64,000 nucleotides of DNA from positions 62,001-126,000 of the forward strand of contig JAFHKR010000037.1 in the NCBI GenBank assembly GCA_017052515.1, in the 5' to 3' direction. Under the pieces are notes generated by a model that worked only from the letters and a program-made list of their open reading frames with translations, was not told the origin of the DNA and did not search any database. This DNA is from Fictibacillus nanhaiensis (lineage in GTDB: Bacteria > Bacillota > Bacilli > Bacillales > Fictibacillaceae). The first letter of the stretch is position 1; every line of letters starts with the position of its first letter. Both the position numbers and the translations under genes were made by a program. Shown one piece after another: positions 24,221-33,369 of the stretch.

Positions 24221-24256
24221 AAAACGAGCCGACCTCACATGAGATCAGCTCGTTTT
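24221..24256. terminator. Bidirectional terminator, DinB and amine oxidase genes
   Basis: AAAACGAGC / GCTCGTTTT outer stem with an inner GACCTC/GAGATC pairing and T runs on both strands. Confidence 0.85.
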
Positions 24257-24274
24257 TGTGTACATATTGAAGGG

Positions 24275-25735
24275 CTAAATGACGTTCATCTCAATCGCAG
24301 CTCTGACCCCCGATTCCACGGCTCCTTCCACCCATCCATGCTTGAGTGTTGTATGTTCCCCTGCAAAATGCAGTCTTCCTTCAGGCGCTTTAATCGCTTC
24401 AAATAACTCTAATTCTTGGTAGGGCTTAAACATGGTAAAGCATCCACCTGCATTGGGGTCTGTTGACCAATCATGGCTAAACCCTGTAACAAAATGTTGA
24501 TAGATGTGATCTCCGTGAAACTGTGCGAGATATTTTAATGTTTCTTTAATCTTCATCTCATTTGACGAACTTCTCCAAGGAAACGTATCATCTTCCCACG
24601 TATAACTTCCAATCACGACACCGGATGGGATGTCTTGACGGATATGACTCGGATAATGAGTGAAACGTGTTGCTTGATCAGTGACAGTTTTTCCACCAGA
24701 AAGGCCATTTTTTTCCCAAAAGCGATGTTTAAATTCAATGCCAATCTTAATCGAGGGTACATAATGAAGTTCCCGAATCGCTTTTCTTTTTAAATAGGAG
24801 AGCGAATCGTATGGTTCAAAATCCACAAAATTAAGAACGGAATAAGGCAAGGTAATTAAAACTTTGTCTGCTTCAAATGAAAAACGATGTAGTGTTTGAG
24901 GACTTTCTGTATATAGTTTAACGGTAGACTCTGTCTGCACAAGGCGAGTTAGCTTCTGTCCAAAATAGATATGATGCCGTAGTTCTTGAAGAAAAGCACG
25001 AGGCAGCTGATCGTAGCCGCCTGTTACTTCAAAATATTTGAGTGGAGGTTTTTTAAAGATGATTAAAATATCTCGAAGCATCTCTAAAAGAGAGAGCTCC
25101 GGAAGCCCCTCTAGTGACAGGAGTACTTTAATCATATCTATAGCTCCAGCTGATAAAGATCTTCCGTAAGGGTTATTACGTAGATAGTTATCAAGGGAGT
25201 ACTGTTGAAAATTCTGAATGATGATCGGCCAGTTATTATCAGGATCACGATCTATGAAATCTGCAATCGGCTGAACGGCATAAGCAATCAGCTCTTCAGC
25301 CGTTTTTCCTTTTTCATTTTCTAAGACTGGAAATCCTAAGATATCAGGATTTTTCTCATAAGCATTATAGGTGGTCCGAATGCCATTGACTAAAAGAAGG
25401 TCATGAGGATTGCTGTTTACGAATTCATTAATCTCTAGGTTGTACTTCTCGATATATGCTAAAACAAGTTTATGCATCTCAGGAATTCGCATCGCACCTG
25501 CTTCGTAATAGTTACCGTGGGTAAAAGGTGATCTGACTGTGTAAATACGCCCGCCAACTCTGTGAGTAGACTCTAGAAGGATGATCTCGTGTCCAGCGTT
25601 CTTTAAAAGTGTGGCTGCGACAAGCCCGGCCATTCCTGCACCAACGACAATCATCCTTTTTGGAGAGCTTGTCATGGGTAAACCGTTCTGTATAATATCC
25701 AGCATTCTCTCAACTGTTAAACGGTTTGAATTCAT
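24275..25735 (-). CDS. Flavin monoamine oxidase / L-amino-acid-oxidase-like enzyme
   Basis: A 486-residue FAD enzyme. The dinucleotide-binding motif IVVGAGMAGLVAATLLKNAGH (about 29-49) is followed by LLESTHRVGGRI, the typical GG-R motif of amine oxidases; the C-terminal FAD segment is RLHFAGEHTTLKHGWVEGAVESGVRAA. It should oxidise an amine or amino acid, releasing hydrogen peroxide and ammonia. No signal peptide. ATG 25735 follows AGGGGGAC; the longer frame has this site inside it. It is a single gene between terminators; the substrate is unknown. Confidence 0.88.
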   Translation of the reverse strand: MNSNRLTVERMLDIIQNGLPMTSSPKRMIVVGAGMAGLVAATLLKNAGHEIILLESTHRVGGRIYTVRSPFTHGNYYEAGAMRIPEMHKLVLAYIEKYNLEINEFVNSNPHDLLLVNGIRTTYNAYEKNPDILGFPVLENEKGKTAEELIAYAVQPIADFIDRDPDNNWPIIIQNFQQYSLDNYLRNNPYGRSLSAGAIDMIKVLLSLEGLPELSLLEMLRDILIIFKKPPLKYFEVTGGYDQLPRAFLQELRHHIYFGQKLTRLVQTESTVKLYTESPQTLHRFSFEADKVLITLPYSVLNFVDFEPYDSLSYLKRKAIRELHYVPSIKIGIEFKHRFWEKNGLSGGKTVTDQATRFTHYPSHIRQDIPSGVVIGSYTWEDDTFPWRSSSNEMKIKETLKYLAQFHGDHIYQHFVTGFSHDWSTDPNAGGCFTMFKPYQELELFEAIKAPEGRLHFAGEHTTLKHGWVEGAVESGVRAAIEMNVI

Positions 25736-25819
25736 CACAAGTCCCCCTAAATGAACGTTCATTCCTTTTAACAATGTATTAAAATTTATTAAAGAATATT
25801 ATTTTGTAATTAAAACTAA

Positions 25820-25847
25820 AAATGACAGCCAATGATGGCTGCCATTT
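25820..25847 (-). terminator. Terminator of the HxlR gene
   Basis: AAATGACAGCCA / TGGCTGCCATTT stem with a four-base loop, T-rich on the minus strand. Confidence 0.8.
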
Positions 25848-25855
25848 CTCTAAAT

Positions 25856-26212
25856 TTATACGAGTTCCTCTGTCTGAACTAAAACATCATCTTTATTCGG
25901 ATAAGTCTTCTCGATATGTTGCTCACCCCAAGCGCAGAGTGAATCCAAGATCCCTTTTAACGACCAACCGTAATCAGTTAAAGAGTATTCAACACGTGGT
26001 GGAACCTGATTATAAACTTCACGAAGGATTACTCCGTCGTCTTCTAGTTCTCGAAGTTGCTGTGTGAGCATCTTTTGTGTGATTCCTGGCATTAATCGCT
26101 TCAACTCACCGGTTCTTCGTTTATCTTTTATAAGATGGCAGAGGATCACGACTTTCCACTTTCCGCCGATCACTTCTAATGCAGCTTCAACAGGTATGTT
26201 GTATTTTTTCAT
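25856..26212 (-). CDS. HxlR-family (DUF24) transcriptional regulator
   Basis: A 118-residue winged-helix regulator with the HxlR signature EVIGGKWKVVILCHLI...RRTGELKRLMPGITQKMLTQQLRELEDDGVI and the wing VPPRVEYSLTDYG. C25-type Cys in VILCHL may be redox-active, as the single N-terminal Cys is in YodB/CatR-like sensors of quinones and aldehydes, though here it sits after the first helix. It is divergent from the MFS pump, and the shared intergenic region carries repeated TACTTAAAAGTA-like sites, so it most likely represses the pump. Confidence 0.9.
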   Translation of the reverse strand: MKKYNIPVEAALEVIGGKWKVVILCHLIKDKRRTGELKRLMPGITQKMLTQQLRELEDDGVILREVYNQVPPRVEYSLTDYGWSLKGILDSLCAWGEQHIEKTYPNKDDVLVQTEELV

Positions 26213-26238
26213 CCATAATCACCTCTATCCCTTAATTG

Positions 26239-26286
26239 TTACTTAAAAGTACCTACATTACTTAAAAGTGCGTACTTACTTTTAGT
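26239..26286. promoter_or_regulatory. HxlR-type operator cluster in a divergent promoter
   Basis: TTACTTAAAAGTAC (26239-26252) and TTACTTAAAAGTGC (26258-26271) are direct repeats 19 bp apart, followed by the inverted partner GTACTTACTTTTAG (26272-26285). TACTTNNNAAGTA-type sites are recognised by HxlR proteins. Confidence 0.7.
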
Positions 26287-26367
26287 TTGCGTATATTTCA
26301 TAATAGCATCAAGTCATCCGAATGACTAGTTCATTCACCAACTAAAAATTAATGGAGGGAACAATAG

Positions 26368-27576
26368 ATGAATTCAACAGCCGTTCAAACGGAAAACGCA
26401 TCGAAGTCAAAAGGTGGTTTTCCCGCGTTATTAGCATTAGCCATTTCGGCATTTGGTATTGGTACAACTGAGTTTGTACCTGTAGGACTTTTATCTTCAT
26501 TAGCCTCTGATCTTAACATTTCGATCACGCTCGCAGGATTACTCATATCTGGATATGCGATGGGTGTGGCATTCGGAGCACCCGTTCTTACAGCATTAAC
26601 GAATAAAATGAACAGAAAGACGTTGTTACTTCTGTTAATGGTCGTTTTTATTGCAGGTAACATGGTTGCAGCAATATCTACAAGTTTTACGCTGCTATTG
26701 ATCGCGCGATTCATTACAGCCTTTTCTCATGGTGTTTTCTTCTCAATAGGTGCAACGATCGCAGCGGATCTTGTTCCTGAACATAAACGTGCAAGTGCGA
26801 TCGCATTCATGTTTACAGGGCTTACTGTTGCTACGGTAACAGGGGTTCCACTTGGAACATTTATCGGACAAACCTTCGGATGGAGAGCTACGTTTTGGGC
26901 AGTTGCTCTACTAGGTGTTGTTGCGATTATCGCTAGTGCTATTTTGGTTCCAAAGAATCTGAAAGAAGCACCGCCATCAAGCTTAAAAGATCAACTCAAG
27001 ATCATTAAAAACGGTCGCTTATTATTAGCTTTTGCGATTACAGCTCTTGGTTATGGTGGAACGTTTGTAGCATTTACGTATTTAGCACCGATCCTAGAAG
27101 ATGTAACAGGCTATGCTCCTAAAGCAGTCAGCTGGATTTTGTTAGGATACGGAATTGCTGTCGCGATCGGGAATACGGTAGGAGGTAAAGCCGCAGATAA
27201 GAATCCGATCAAAGCTTTATTTTGGATGTTTGTTGTTCAAGCCGTTATTCTAGTGATTTTAACATTTACAGCACCTTTTAAAATTGCTGGGACGATTACG
27301 ATTTTCTTATTAGGACTTTTAGCGTTTATGAATGTGCCAGGTCTACAAGTTTATGTTGTGAAATTGGCTGAAAGATATGTACCATCTGCGGTAAATGTTG
27401 CGTCAGCCATCAATATTGCTGCATTTAATTTAGGTATCGCGATTGGAGCATCAGTTGGAGGACTGATCGTCGATTCGATCGGTATTATTCACACACCTTG
27501 GATTGGCGGAGTGATGGTATTTGGTGCTGTTCTCTTGACTGCATGGAGCGCATCACTTGAAAAAAGAACGGTATAA
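26368..27576 (+). CDS. MFS drug/sugar efflux transporter (DHA1, AraJ/YdhP type)
   Basis: A 402-residue major facilitator with 12 predicted helices. FGIGTTEFVPVGLLSSLASDLNISITLAGLLISGYAMGVAFGAP is the DHA1 N-terminal signature, and the A-loop is LTNKMNRKTLL between helices 2 and 3. Motif C is present as VTGVPLGTFIGQTFGWR. It exports a small hydrophobic or sugar-like compound in exchange for protons. ATG 26368 has TGGAGGGA. Divergent HxlR control suggests induction by a reactive or toxic compound; the natural substrate is unknown. Confidence 0.9.
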   Translation: MNSTAVQTENASKSKGGFPALLALAISAFGIGTTEFVPVGLLSSLASDLNISITLAGLLISGYAMGVAFGAPVLTALTNKMNRKTLLLLLMVVFIAGNMVAAISTSFTLLLIARFITAFSHGVFFSIGATIAADLVPEHKRASAIAFMFTGLTVATVTGVPLGTFIGQTFGWRATFWAVALLGVVAIIASAILVPKNLKEAPPSSLKDQLKIIKNGRLLLAFAITALGYGGTFVAFTYLAPILEDVTGYAPKAVSWILLGYGIAVAIGNTVGGKAADKNPIKALFWMFVVQAVILVILTFTAPFKIAGTITIFLLGLLAFMNVPGLQVYVVKLAERYVPSAVNVASAINIAAFNLGIAIGASVGGLIVDSIGIIHTPWIGGVMVFGAVLLTAWSASLEKRTV

Positions 27577-27581
27577 AGTTA

Positions 27582-27616
27582 AAAAAGAAGGCAGCCAATT
27601 TGGTTGCCTTCTTTTT
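27582..27616. terminator. Bidirectional terminator, MFS gene and germination operon 2
   Basis: AAGAAGGCAGCCAA / GGTTGCCTTCTT stem with a short loop and T runs on both strands. Confidence 0.85.
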
Positions 27617-28709
27617 AAGCTGTTTTTTTATTTTTCTTCACTTTAGCCACAATCACTACAAATAAAAGGGGCAAAAATCCAAAAATAAACGTTACAGGGG
27701 TCTGCAAGAAAGATCCAGATTCACCTAATTCGATTTCGTTTTTGTACATCGTAAGAGAAAGTAAGAACACGACGACTGTGATGATATTAATAAAGTGTGC
27801 AGCTTTTACTTTAAATAACGTAGAAAGAGATTGATCAAGTATAAAAAGTAATAAGGAGATCTTCATGTACGTTCCTAGAATTAATGCGATGCCAAATACT
27901 GCTTCTACACGTTCAACAATCTCTCCAATGCTGATCAACTGAGCAAGAACATGAAGCGGAAATTTCTTTAGAAACACTAAAGTGCCAAGTCCTAATAACG
28001 AACAGAGAATGGTTAAGCTGAGTACGATTCCATTAATGAATAGTCCTAAATAGAGCCATTTGTTGATAGACTGCCCGGGTTTTTGCTTTACCAGATAGAT
28101 GATCATAGCAAAAAAGAGAACATCCATATAAGGAAATCCAATACCGACATAAACGCCGTGTAGAATCGGTTTAAAACCTAATGGAGCTAAAGGAAGAAGA
28201 TTGGTGATCTCATACGTGTTGTAGGGCAGAATTAACATGATGATGAATATGAATAGCAAAATGTACATCAATAGATGAAACATGCGACCCATCACTTCGA
28301 TTCCAGCTTTTGCGGTTAAGCTACTAGTGATTAAAATGAACAAGTGAAAGATAAAGAGTGGGGTTTCTCTCATCATCGATGTTGTAAAATATTGACCCAT
28401 GCCATAAACAATGTTTGCTGTGATATACAACATGACTAAGAATAAAGGAATGATGATTACATAAGACATTACGTTTCCGAGGGTTAGGCGAACTTGATTC
28501 ACATAACATTGATCAGGGTACTCATTATGAAGCGATAATACAAGAAATAAGATGACAAAACCAACTAAGTTAGCGAGAAGCATGGCGAACCAGGCACTGT
28601 TATGAGCAGCAGCCAACATAGGCCCTTGGATATTAATGAGAGCTGAACCTGTCATATACACTTGAAATAAGACTGCCATCTGCCAATAACTAATTTTTCC
28701 TGTGTGCAT
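27615..28709 (-). CDS. Spore germination receptor subunit B (GerAB/GerKB family)
   Basis: A 364-residue polytopic protein of the spore-permease family that would bind the germinant in the receptor. Landmarks: YWQMAVLFQVYMTGSALINIQG at the N-terminus, LTAKAGIEVMGRMFHLLMYILLF in the middle and PVTFIFGFLPLLFVVIV at the end. ATG 28709 is preceded by AAGGAGTACCTTT; the longer frame begins inside the upstream D gene. It is last in the operon (order A-C-D-B), unlike operon 1 where B is first. Confidence 0.92.
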   Translation of the reverse strand: MHTGKISYWQMAVLFQVYMTGSALINIQGPMLAAAHNSAWFAMLLANLVGFVILFLVLSLHNEYPDQCYVNQVRLTLGNVMSYVIIIPLFLVMLYITANIVYGMGQYFTTSMMRETPLFIFHLFILITSSLTAKAGIEVMGRMFHLLMYILLFIFIIMLILPYNTYEITNLLPLAPLGFKPILHGVYVGIGFPYMDVLFFAMIIYLVKQKPGQSINKWLYLGLFINGIVLSLTILCSLLGLGTLVFLKKFPLHVLAQLISIGEIVERVEAVFGIALILGTYMKISLLLFILDQSLSTLFKVKAAHFINIITVVVFLLSLTMYKNEIELGESGSFLQTPVTFIFGFLPLLFVVIVAKVKKNKKTA

Positions 28710-28723
28710 AAAGGTACTCCTTA

Positions 28724-28954
28724 TTATTTTACTTGTAGCCATGAGGTGATCGCTTCAGCCATAGGACCAACGATTAACTGAAATCCATCATCTAAGTTAG
28801 GAAGGTTTCGTCCAGTTAGATAAGAATAAAGCATGTATCCTGCAGGAATGGAGAGCAATAAATAGATTTTTTTTGATTTGTTATCTTGTTTGATCGTTTG
28901 ATAGTCGAAGTACAATAAAACGATCAAGCTTCCTATAATGAGTTTTTCAATCAT
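28724..28954 (-). CDS. Germination receptor D-type small membrane protein
   Basis: A 76-residue protein with two hydrophobic segments (LIIGSLIVLLYFDY; IYLLLSIPAGYMLYSYLTG), the size and topology of the two-helix D subunits encoded in some gerA-type operons, where they modulate receptor activity. ATG 28954 follows GAGGAA. It is placed between the C and B genes; its stop codon is 14 bp before the B start. Assignment is by position and topology, since these proteins have little conserved sequence. Confidence 0.8.
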   Translation of the reverse strand: MIEKLIIGSLIVLLYFDYQTIKQDNKSKKIYLLLSIPAGYMLYSYLTGRNLPNLDDGFQLIVGPMAEAITSWLQVK

Positions 28955-28971
28955 CGCGATTCCTCATCGTT

Positions 28972-30117
28972 CTAATTTTTTTTGTGAAAAGGTTTGCTTA
29001 TATCTGTCCCAGTATTCAAGATGTTAACTTCTGATTTAACATGAAAGACGGCATTTTTGTAGTACGGTACTTTTTCTTTTTTCATTCGTTGCCATTCTTT
29101 CGGGTTTGAGCGATAGATGTGGTTTCCCAAACCAATCATGTCGATATTCTTTTTTTGTGATTGCTTTAATAATGCCATCATGTTCCTGTTCACTTGTTTT
29201 TCTAATTTTTTATGAACAACCTCTAGTTGTTGTTTCGTTTCGATCGTCGAGCATTCTAATTCTCCTATACTAGCTTGAAGCTTTGGTTGAAGAGAGTAAT
29301 GGACTACTCCGTTTTTTATTTTAAGAGATGAATTGGTATGAGATTCCGTAATTTCGAATGATTCGTGCAATTTACTTCCTTTACAAGTGATACCGATAAT
29401 ACCAAATTGAAAATCATTGAGAGCTAGCATGAGTGACTTCGTTTCTTTATTTGAAATAATCGTCTTTAGTTTTCCGTTTTTAAAGATAGTCAGTCCATCT
29501 ACGTAGATGCTTTTTTCTCTATCTTTTTCCTTTTTTAGGAAAGGGGCGTAGACCGTATCGACCTCGCTGTGAAGCTGCTTACCAATCGAAAATAAATTCG
29601 CAGGGTACGTTTTTGCACTGAATTTACTCCCGGTTTTCGTCACCTCATTTAACTGTTCACTTACTGTATTTTCAACATGAGGTTTTACTTTGATGTAGTC
29701 AGCAGCAGTTCCCTCTGTAACTGCAACTCCTGTTAAGAGTCTTGGCTCATGATCTCGGAAAAAGAAGTCTAGAACAGAACCGAGGTTTTGTTTTCTAGCC
29801 ACTCTCTCACTTATAACAATAAAACGCACATGTCCCCAGTTTGCTTTTCTACCTAAATGGATGGTCACATCTCTTATCGCATCAAAAACGGATTTCGCTT
29901 CCGTTTCAAGCTCGAAATAAGACTCTCCACCACCTCCAGCTGAAGCGATCTTAGGAGCAGGCTTATAAAACTGAGTGGTAAGTTGAATTCTTCCATCCTT
30001 TTTCTGGTCAATGGCAAGTGATTGGACGAAAACATATTCAGTAAGTTCAGCATGATCCCAGCAACCGGATAAAAAAAGGAGGGAAGAGGCAACCATGTAT
30101 TTGATTAACTTTTGCAT
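28972..30117 (-). CDS. Spore germination receptor subunit C (GerKC-type lipoprotein)
   Basis: A 381-residue lipoprotein with lipobox LSGCW (C19) and the family start ELTEYVFVQSLAIDQ, followed by ESYFELETEAKSVFDAIRDVTIHLGRKANWGHVRFIVISE. It would be exported and lipid-anchored by Lgt/GerF in the developing spore. AAAAAGGTGGGG precedes ATG 30117. It lies 30 bp after the A subunit and 17 bp before the D subunit. Confidence 0.92.
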   Translation of the reverse strand: MQKLIKYMVASSLLFLSGCWDHAELTEYVFVQSLAIDQKKDGRIQLTTQFYKPAPKIASAGGGGESYFELETEAKSVFDAIRDVTIHLGRKANWGHVRFIVISERVARKQNLGSVLDFFFRDHEPRLLTGVAVTEGTAADYIKVKPHVENTVSEQLNEVTKTGSKFSAKTYPANLFSIGKQLHSEVDTVYAPFLKKEKDREKSIYVDGLTIFKNGKLKTIISNKETKSLMLALNDFQFGIIGITCKGSKLHESFEITESHTNSSLKIKNGVVHYSLQPKLQASIGELECSTIETKQQLEVVHKKLEKQVNRNMMALLKQSQKKNIDMIGLGNHIYRSNPKEWQRMKKEKVPYYKNAVFHVKSEVNILNTGTDISKPFHKKN

Positions 30118-30147
30118 ACAAACCCCACCTTTTTATAAGTAAACGCC

Positions 30148-31635
30148 CTAAACGTTTTTACCTGTGCTTCGATGTTTCAATAATTTTTTTAATGACAATC
30201 GAAAGAAACCGTCTTTTAGTAAGGAGGTGCTGTTAAGTGTGAACGTACCAAGGTAAGGTTCTTTCAAAACGTGCAATTTGGATAGGTGCAGGAATATGAG
30301 AATAAATCCTAAGAATAGACCGAAGCCTCCCATGATTGCCGCAAGAAACATCAACGGTATTCGCAATAAACGTGCCGCAAAGCCAAAATCATAATAAGGG
30401 ATAGAAAAGGAAGCGATCCCAGTTAACCCTATTACCACGATCATGATCGGAGAGGCGAGTCCAGCGTTAATAGAAGCTTCTCCGATAATCAATGCTCCAA
30501 CGATACTTACGGTTGACCCAATGGGTTTTGGCAGCCGGACACCTGCTTCTTGCAAAAGTTCGAAAAAAAACAGCATGATTAAAGCTTCTATAATTGCAGG
30601 AAAGGGGATGCCTTCACGTGTATCCAACAGGGCGATCAACAAAACAGTCGGTATAAGTTCAGAATGAAAAGTAGTCAAAGCGATATAGATGCTAGGCAGA
30701 GCTAAGCTCAAAATAAAACCAACAAACCTTACCAACCTGATAATCGATGAAAAAACAGATCGTTGATAATAATCTGAAGCAGATTGGAAGAATTCATTAA
30801 AGAGGCCAGGACAGATGACAATCGTTCCTGTTCCTTCCATTAAAATAATAATCTTACCTTCTAACAAAGATGCTGAAGCCACATCTGGTCTTTCTGTAAA
30901 TCGATATTGAGGAAAGGGGGTGACCGAAGACTCTTCGATTAATTCAGCGATATAGGACGTTTCTAGAATTTCTTCCTGTTTAATCTTGTTGATTCTCGAT
31001 TCAAATTCTTCAAGCATCTCTTTTTTTACGGTTCCATCTAAATAGCCGTAAACAAATTTCGTGTTAGACTTGCTAGCTGTTTGTTTAAAAATAAATTTAA
31101 GATCGGGAGTTTTTAATCGCGAACGAATCAAGCCAAGGTTCTTTTGAAGGTTTTCGATCGTTCCTTCTCGTGGGCCAACAACGACTACCTCGTTCTGTGG
31201 TTCAGCTACACTTCTTTTTTCTACTGAAGAAGCATCGAAGCTTAGTGCTAAGTCCCATTTGTCGAAAATCAAGACAATATGGCCGTTCACGATGTTGGCA
31301 TTTAGTTCATTGTAGTTTTTTAAAAGCATGACTGGCCTTGATGAGACGCCTTTATTCTCAAAAAACTCTTTTATCTGCTGAACGGAAACAGAGAGAGAGA
31401 GGGCTGCCTCAAAATCAGGCATGTCCTTGATAACTTGGTGCAGCAGGTTCGATTTTTCTTCTTGAACGAGAGAATCACAGTGTACAACAAGAGCTTCTTG
31501 TTTATAATCTGAACCAAATTGAAAATGTCTGATCTTGATGTCATCACAGTTTTTATAAAGGTTACGCATATACTCGTCATTTGCTTGAAGGTCTTTGTTT
31601 ATGGGAACTTCCACTTTTGTTGTATCTGTATCCAT
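30148..31635 (-). CDS. Spore germination receptor subunit A (GerKA-type)
   Basis: A 495-residue A subunit: cytoplasmic N-terminal half with EVVVVGPREGTIENLQKNLGLIRSRLKTPDLKF, then ASASLLEGKIIILMEGTGT and a membrane half with LALPSIYIALTTFHSELIPT and PKPIGSTVSIVGALIIGEASI. ATG 31635 is used with AGGTG upstream; the in-frame GTG 31647 overlaps that site. First gene of the A-C-D-B operon. A forespore-specific promoter should lie within 31640-31720; TGTATA near 31690 and CATTAAA near 31665 are candidates but the spacing is imperfect. Confidence 0.93.
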   Translation of the reverse strand: MDTDTTKVEVPINKDLQANDEYMRNLYKNCDDIKIRHFQFGSDYKQEALVVHCDSLVQEEKSNLLHQVIKDMPDFEAALSLSVSVQQIKEFFENKGVSSRPVMLLKNYNELNANIVNGHIVLIFDKWDLALSFDASSVEKRSVAEPQNEVVVVGPREGTIENLQKNLGLIRSRLKTPDLKFIFKQTASKSNTKFVYGYLDGTVKKEMLEEFESRINKIKQEEILETSYIAELIEESSVTPFPQYRFTERPDVASASLLEGKIIILMEGTGTIVICPGLFNEFFQSASDYYQRSVFSSIIRLVRFVGFILSLALPSIYIALTTFHSELIPTVLLIALLDTREGIPFPAIIEALIMLFFFELLQEAGVRLPKPIGSTVSIVGALIIGEASINAGLASPIMIVVIGLTGIASFSIPYYDFGFAARLLRIPLMFLAAIMGGFGLFLGFILIFLHLSKLHVLKEPYLGTFTLNSTSLLKDGFFRLSLKKLLKHRSTGKNV

Positions 31636-31767
31636 GATGATTAACACCTGCCTTATCCTTTAATGTTTGATGAAGGATAGAAATCTATACATTATTTACC
31701 ATGGAAAGGTTTGAAGGATTTTTTGATCAACTACTTTTAAAACATTGAATTCGAAATAGCCAAACAA

Positions 31768-31796
31768 AAAAAGCTACCTCAAGTGTGGTAGCTTTA
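31768..31796 (-). terminator. Terminator of the bactofilin operon
   Basis: AAGCTACC / GGTAGCTT stem with an eight-base loop; T run on the minus strand. Confidence 0.85.
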
Positions 31797-31819
31797 AAAA
31801 TGAATAAGAGATATTAAGT

Positions 31820-32605
31820 TTAAATCTTTTCCTGTGATCCCACTTTTGCGTCCGGATCAATCTCTAAACTTGTTTTATATTCAACTCTTTTAATATCACA
31901 GCCAGGTCCGATTTCTACCGTGTTGCCTCGAACGACTTCAGCATGTGTATGTTCAAGGTACAAGTTATCGCCTTCAATCACTTCCGCCGTTAGTTGATCG
32001 TTGTGGTTACTCATAAAAAACTTGATTAGTTTTTTAAAGCCAGATGCATCACGTGTCTTTTTTACCATGATGTTCTCGCCACCGATTTCTTTTGCTTCAC
32101 AATGACGTAAAAGTTCCACGTCGATCGTACCTGCATTTACGAGGCCATCAATTTTAAAATTACCACGAGCTTCAAACGATTCAGCTTCACAATCTCCTTT
32201 TATTTTCACTTGCCCTTTCACATCAATTTCGTCACTCGAAACATTTCCATTTACAGAGGCAGATCCACGAACGATAATTTCTTTTCCTTTAACATTTCCT
32301 TTAATCGTAGAAGAGCCTTGAACCTTTAATTCATCACATAAAAGGTTACCGTCGATATCCGTACTGCCGTTAATCGTCATTTCCTTCACTTCTACATCGC
32401 CTTCAAAGTGAGTGGATCCATTGATCTTAGCAGTATCCGTTGTGATGTTTCCTTCAAGATGGGCGCTTCCGTTGCATTTGAACTGTTCACAAATAAGGTC
32501 ACCGTGTATATGTGCAGATCCGTTAACTTTTACTTGATCATACTCGCCACCAGATGAAGTCCCTGATCCAGAAATGCTAATGTTTTTTAACTGAGTTCGT
32601 TCCAT
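31820..32605 (-). CDS. Bactofilin-type polymer-forming protein
   Basis: A 261-residue protein with a right-handed beta-helix of short repeats, each built on xNGSxxxxGxL/V: NGSAHIHGDL, NGSAHLEGNI, NGSTHFEGDV, NGSTDIDGNL, QGSSTIKGNV, RGSASVNGNV, KGQVKIKGDC, RGNFKIDGLV. Bactofilins polymerise into non-polar filaments at the membrane. In B. subtilis the paired BacE/BacF proteins (YhbE/YhbF) act in flagellar function; only one such gene is present here and it is longer, with a second beta-rich part (VIEGDNLYLEHTHAEVVRGNTVEIGPGC). ATG 32605 follows GAAGGAGGAA. Operon with the YhbD-like gene 20 bp upstream. Confidence 0.85.
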   Translation of the reverse strand: MERTQLKNISISGSGTSSGGEYDQVKVNGSAHIHGDLICEQFKCNGSAHLEGNITTDTAKINGSTHFEGDVEVKEMTINGSTDIDGNLLCDELKVQGSSTIKGNVKGKEIIVRGSASVNGNVSSDEIDVKGQVKIKGDCEAESFEARGNFKIDGLVNAGTIDVELLRHCEAKEIGGENIMVKKTRDASGFKKLIKFFMSNHNDQLTAEVIEGDNLYLEHTHAEVVRGNTVEIGPGCDIKRVEYKTSLEIDPDAKVGSQEKI

Positions 32606-32625
32606 GGCTATTCCTCCTTCAATGA

Positions 32626-33246
32626 TTAAGAAAGCTTTAATTTTAGTTCTTGTATGCACTGACTTATTTTGTAGTGAGCGATTTTTTTAGCTTGAGGTTC
32701 TATGAAAAGATTGGCTGGTTCAGGGGTGAGAATAAAAAAAGAGACGCCCATCTTTCTGATGAAAATTAATTCACTTCCAGCATTGTTAACGGTCTGTGCT
32801 TGATCGTGAAAGAGCTGTAACAAGTCAATGCCTTCTGCACGGTTTACATCGCCTGTTTGCAACAATGAATTCAATACATAGAGGGTTACTAATTGATTAA
32901 ATGAGAAGGATTGATTCGGCCCATGAAAATTATTAAACATATCTAACGCCGTCTGTGAAACAATGTTGCGCTTAGTAAGTTCTTCTGCTGATAATGATGT
33001 GAGTGTTGGGGAAGGGGAGAACATATCAGCTAGTTCATCGAGTGATAAGTCATCTTTTAACGTTTTAATTTTTTCAATGCGCAGCAAGATATCTTCTTTA
33101 GGAAAGAATGTTTCTTGCCCCGTAAAGGTGGATTTTCGGATGAACCAGTTCTCGGGAATCAGATTCTTTCTTTTCCATCTGTATAGCTGGCCGTAGGAGA
33201 TATTTGCTTCTTCTAAAAGATCCTTTTTTGAGATTAGATTTTCCAT
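32626..33246 (-). CDS. yhbD: YhbD-like (DUF4004) putative HTH regulator
   Basis: A 206-residue protein with a MerR-like N-terminal HTH (LISKKDLLEEANISYGQLYRWKRKNLIPENWFIRKS) and a helical C-terminal domain containing LYVLNSLLQTGDVNRAEGIDLLQLF. It matches the YhbD family found upstream of bactofilin genes in Bacillus, and probably regulates the operon. GGAGGTTTACA precedes ATG 33246. A 19-bp palindrome (33271-33289) just upstream is the probable target. DNA binding is inferred. Confidence 0.82.
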   Translation of the reverse strand: MENLISKKDLLEEANISYGQLYRWKRKNLIPENWFIRKSTFTGQETFFPKEDILLRIEKIKTLKDDLSLDELADMFSPSPTLTSLSAEELTKRNIVSQTALDMFNNFHGPNQSFSFNQLVTLYVLNSLLQTGDVNRAEGIDLLQLFHDQAQTVNNAGSELIFIRKMGVSFFILTPEPANLFIEPQAKKIAHYKISQCIQELKLKLS

Positions 33247-33270
33247 TGTAAACCTCCTTGTTCACAATGT

Positions 33271-33289
33271 AACATAACACTGTTACGTT
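33271..33289. promoter_or_regulatory. 19-bp palindrome upstream of the yhbD-like gene
   Basis: AACATAACACTGTTACGTT: nine-base half-sites match at 8 of 9 positions around a central C. It lies 25 bp from the start codon in the divergent region with the YwaF gene. Probable operator of the YhbD-like protein. Confidence 0.6.
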
Positions 33290-33369
33290 GTACAAATAAT
33301 TTTTAAAAGTTTATAAAGGAAAGTGCACAAAGATTTTTGAATAGTATTAGGTAGAAGGTGGAGGGGTTA

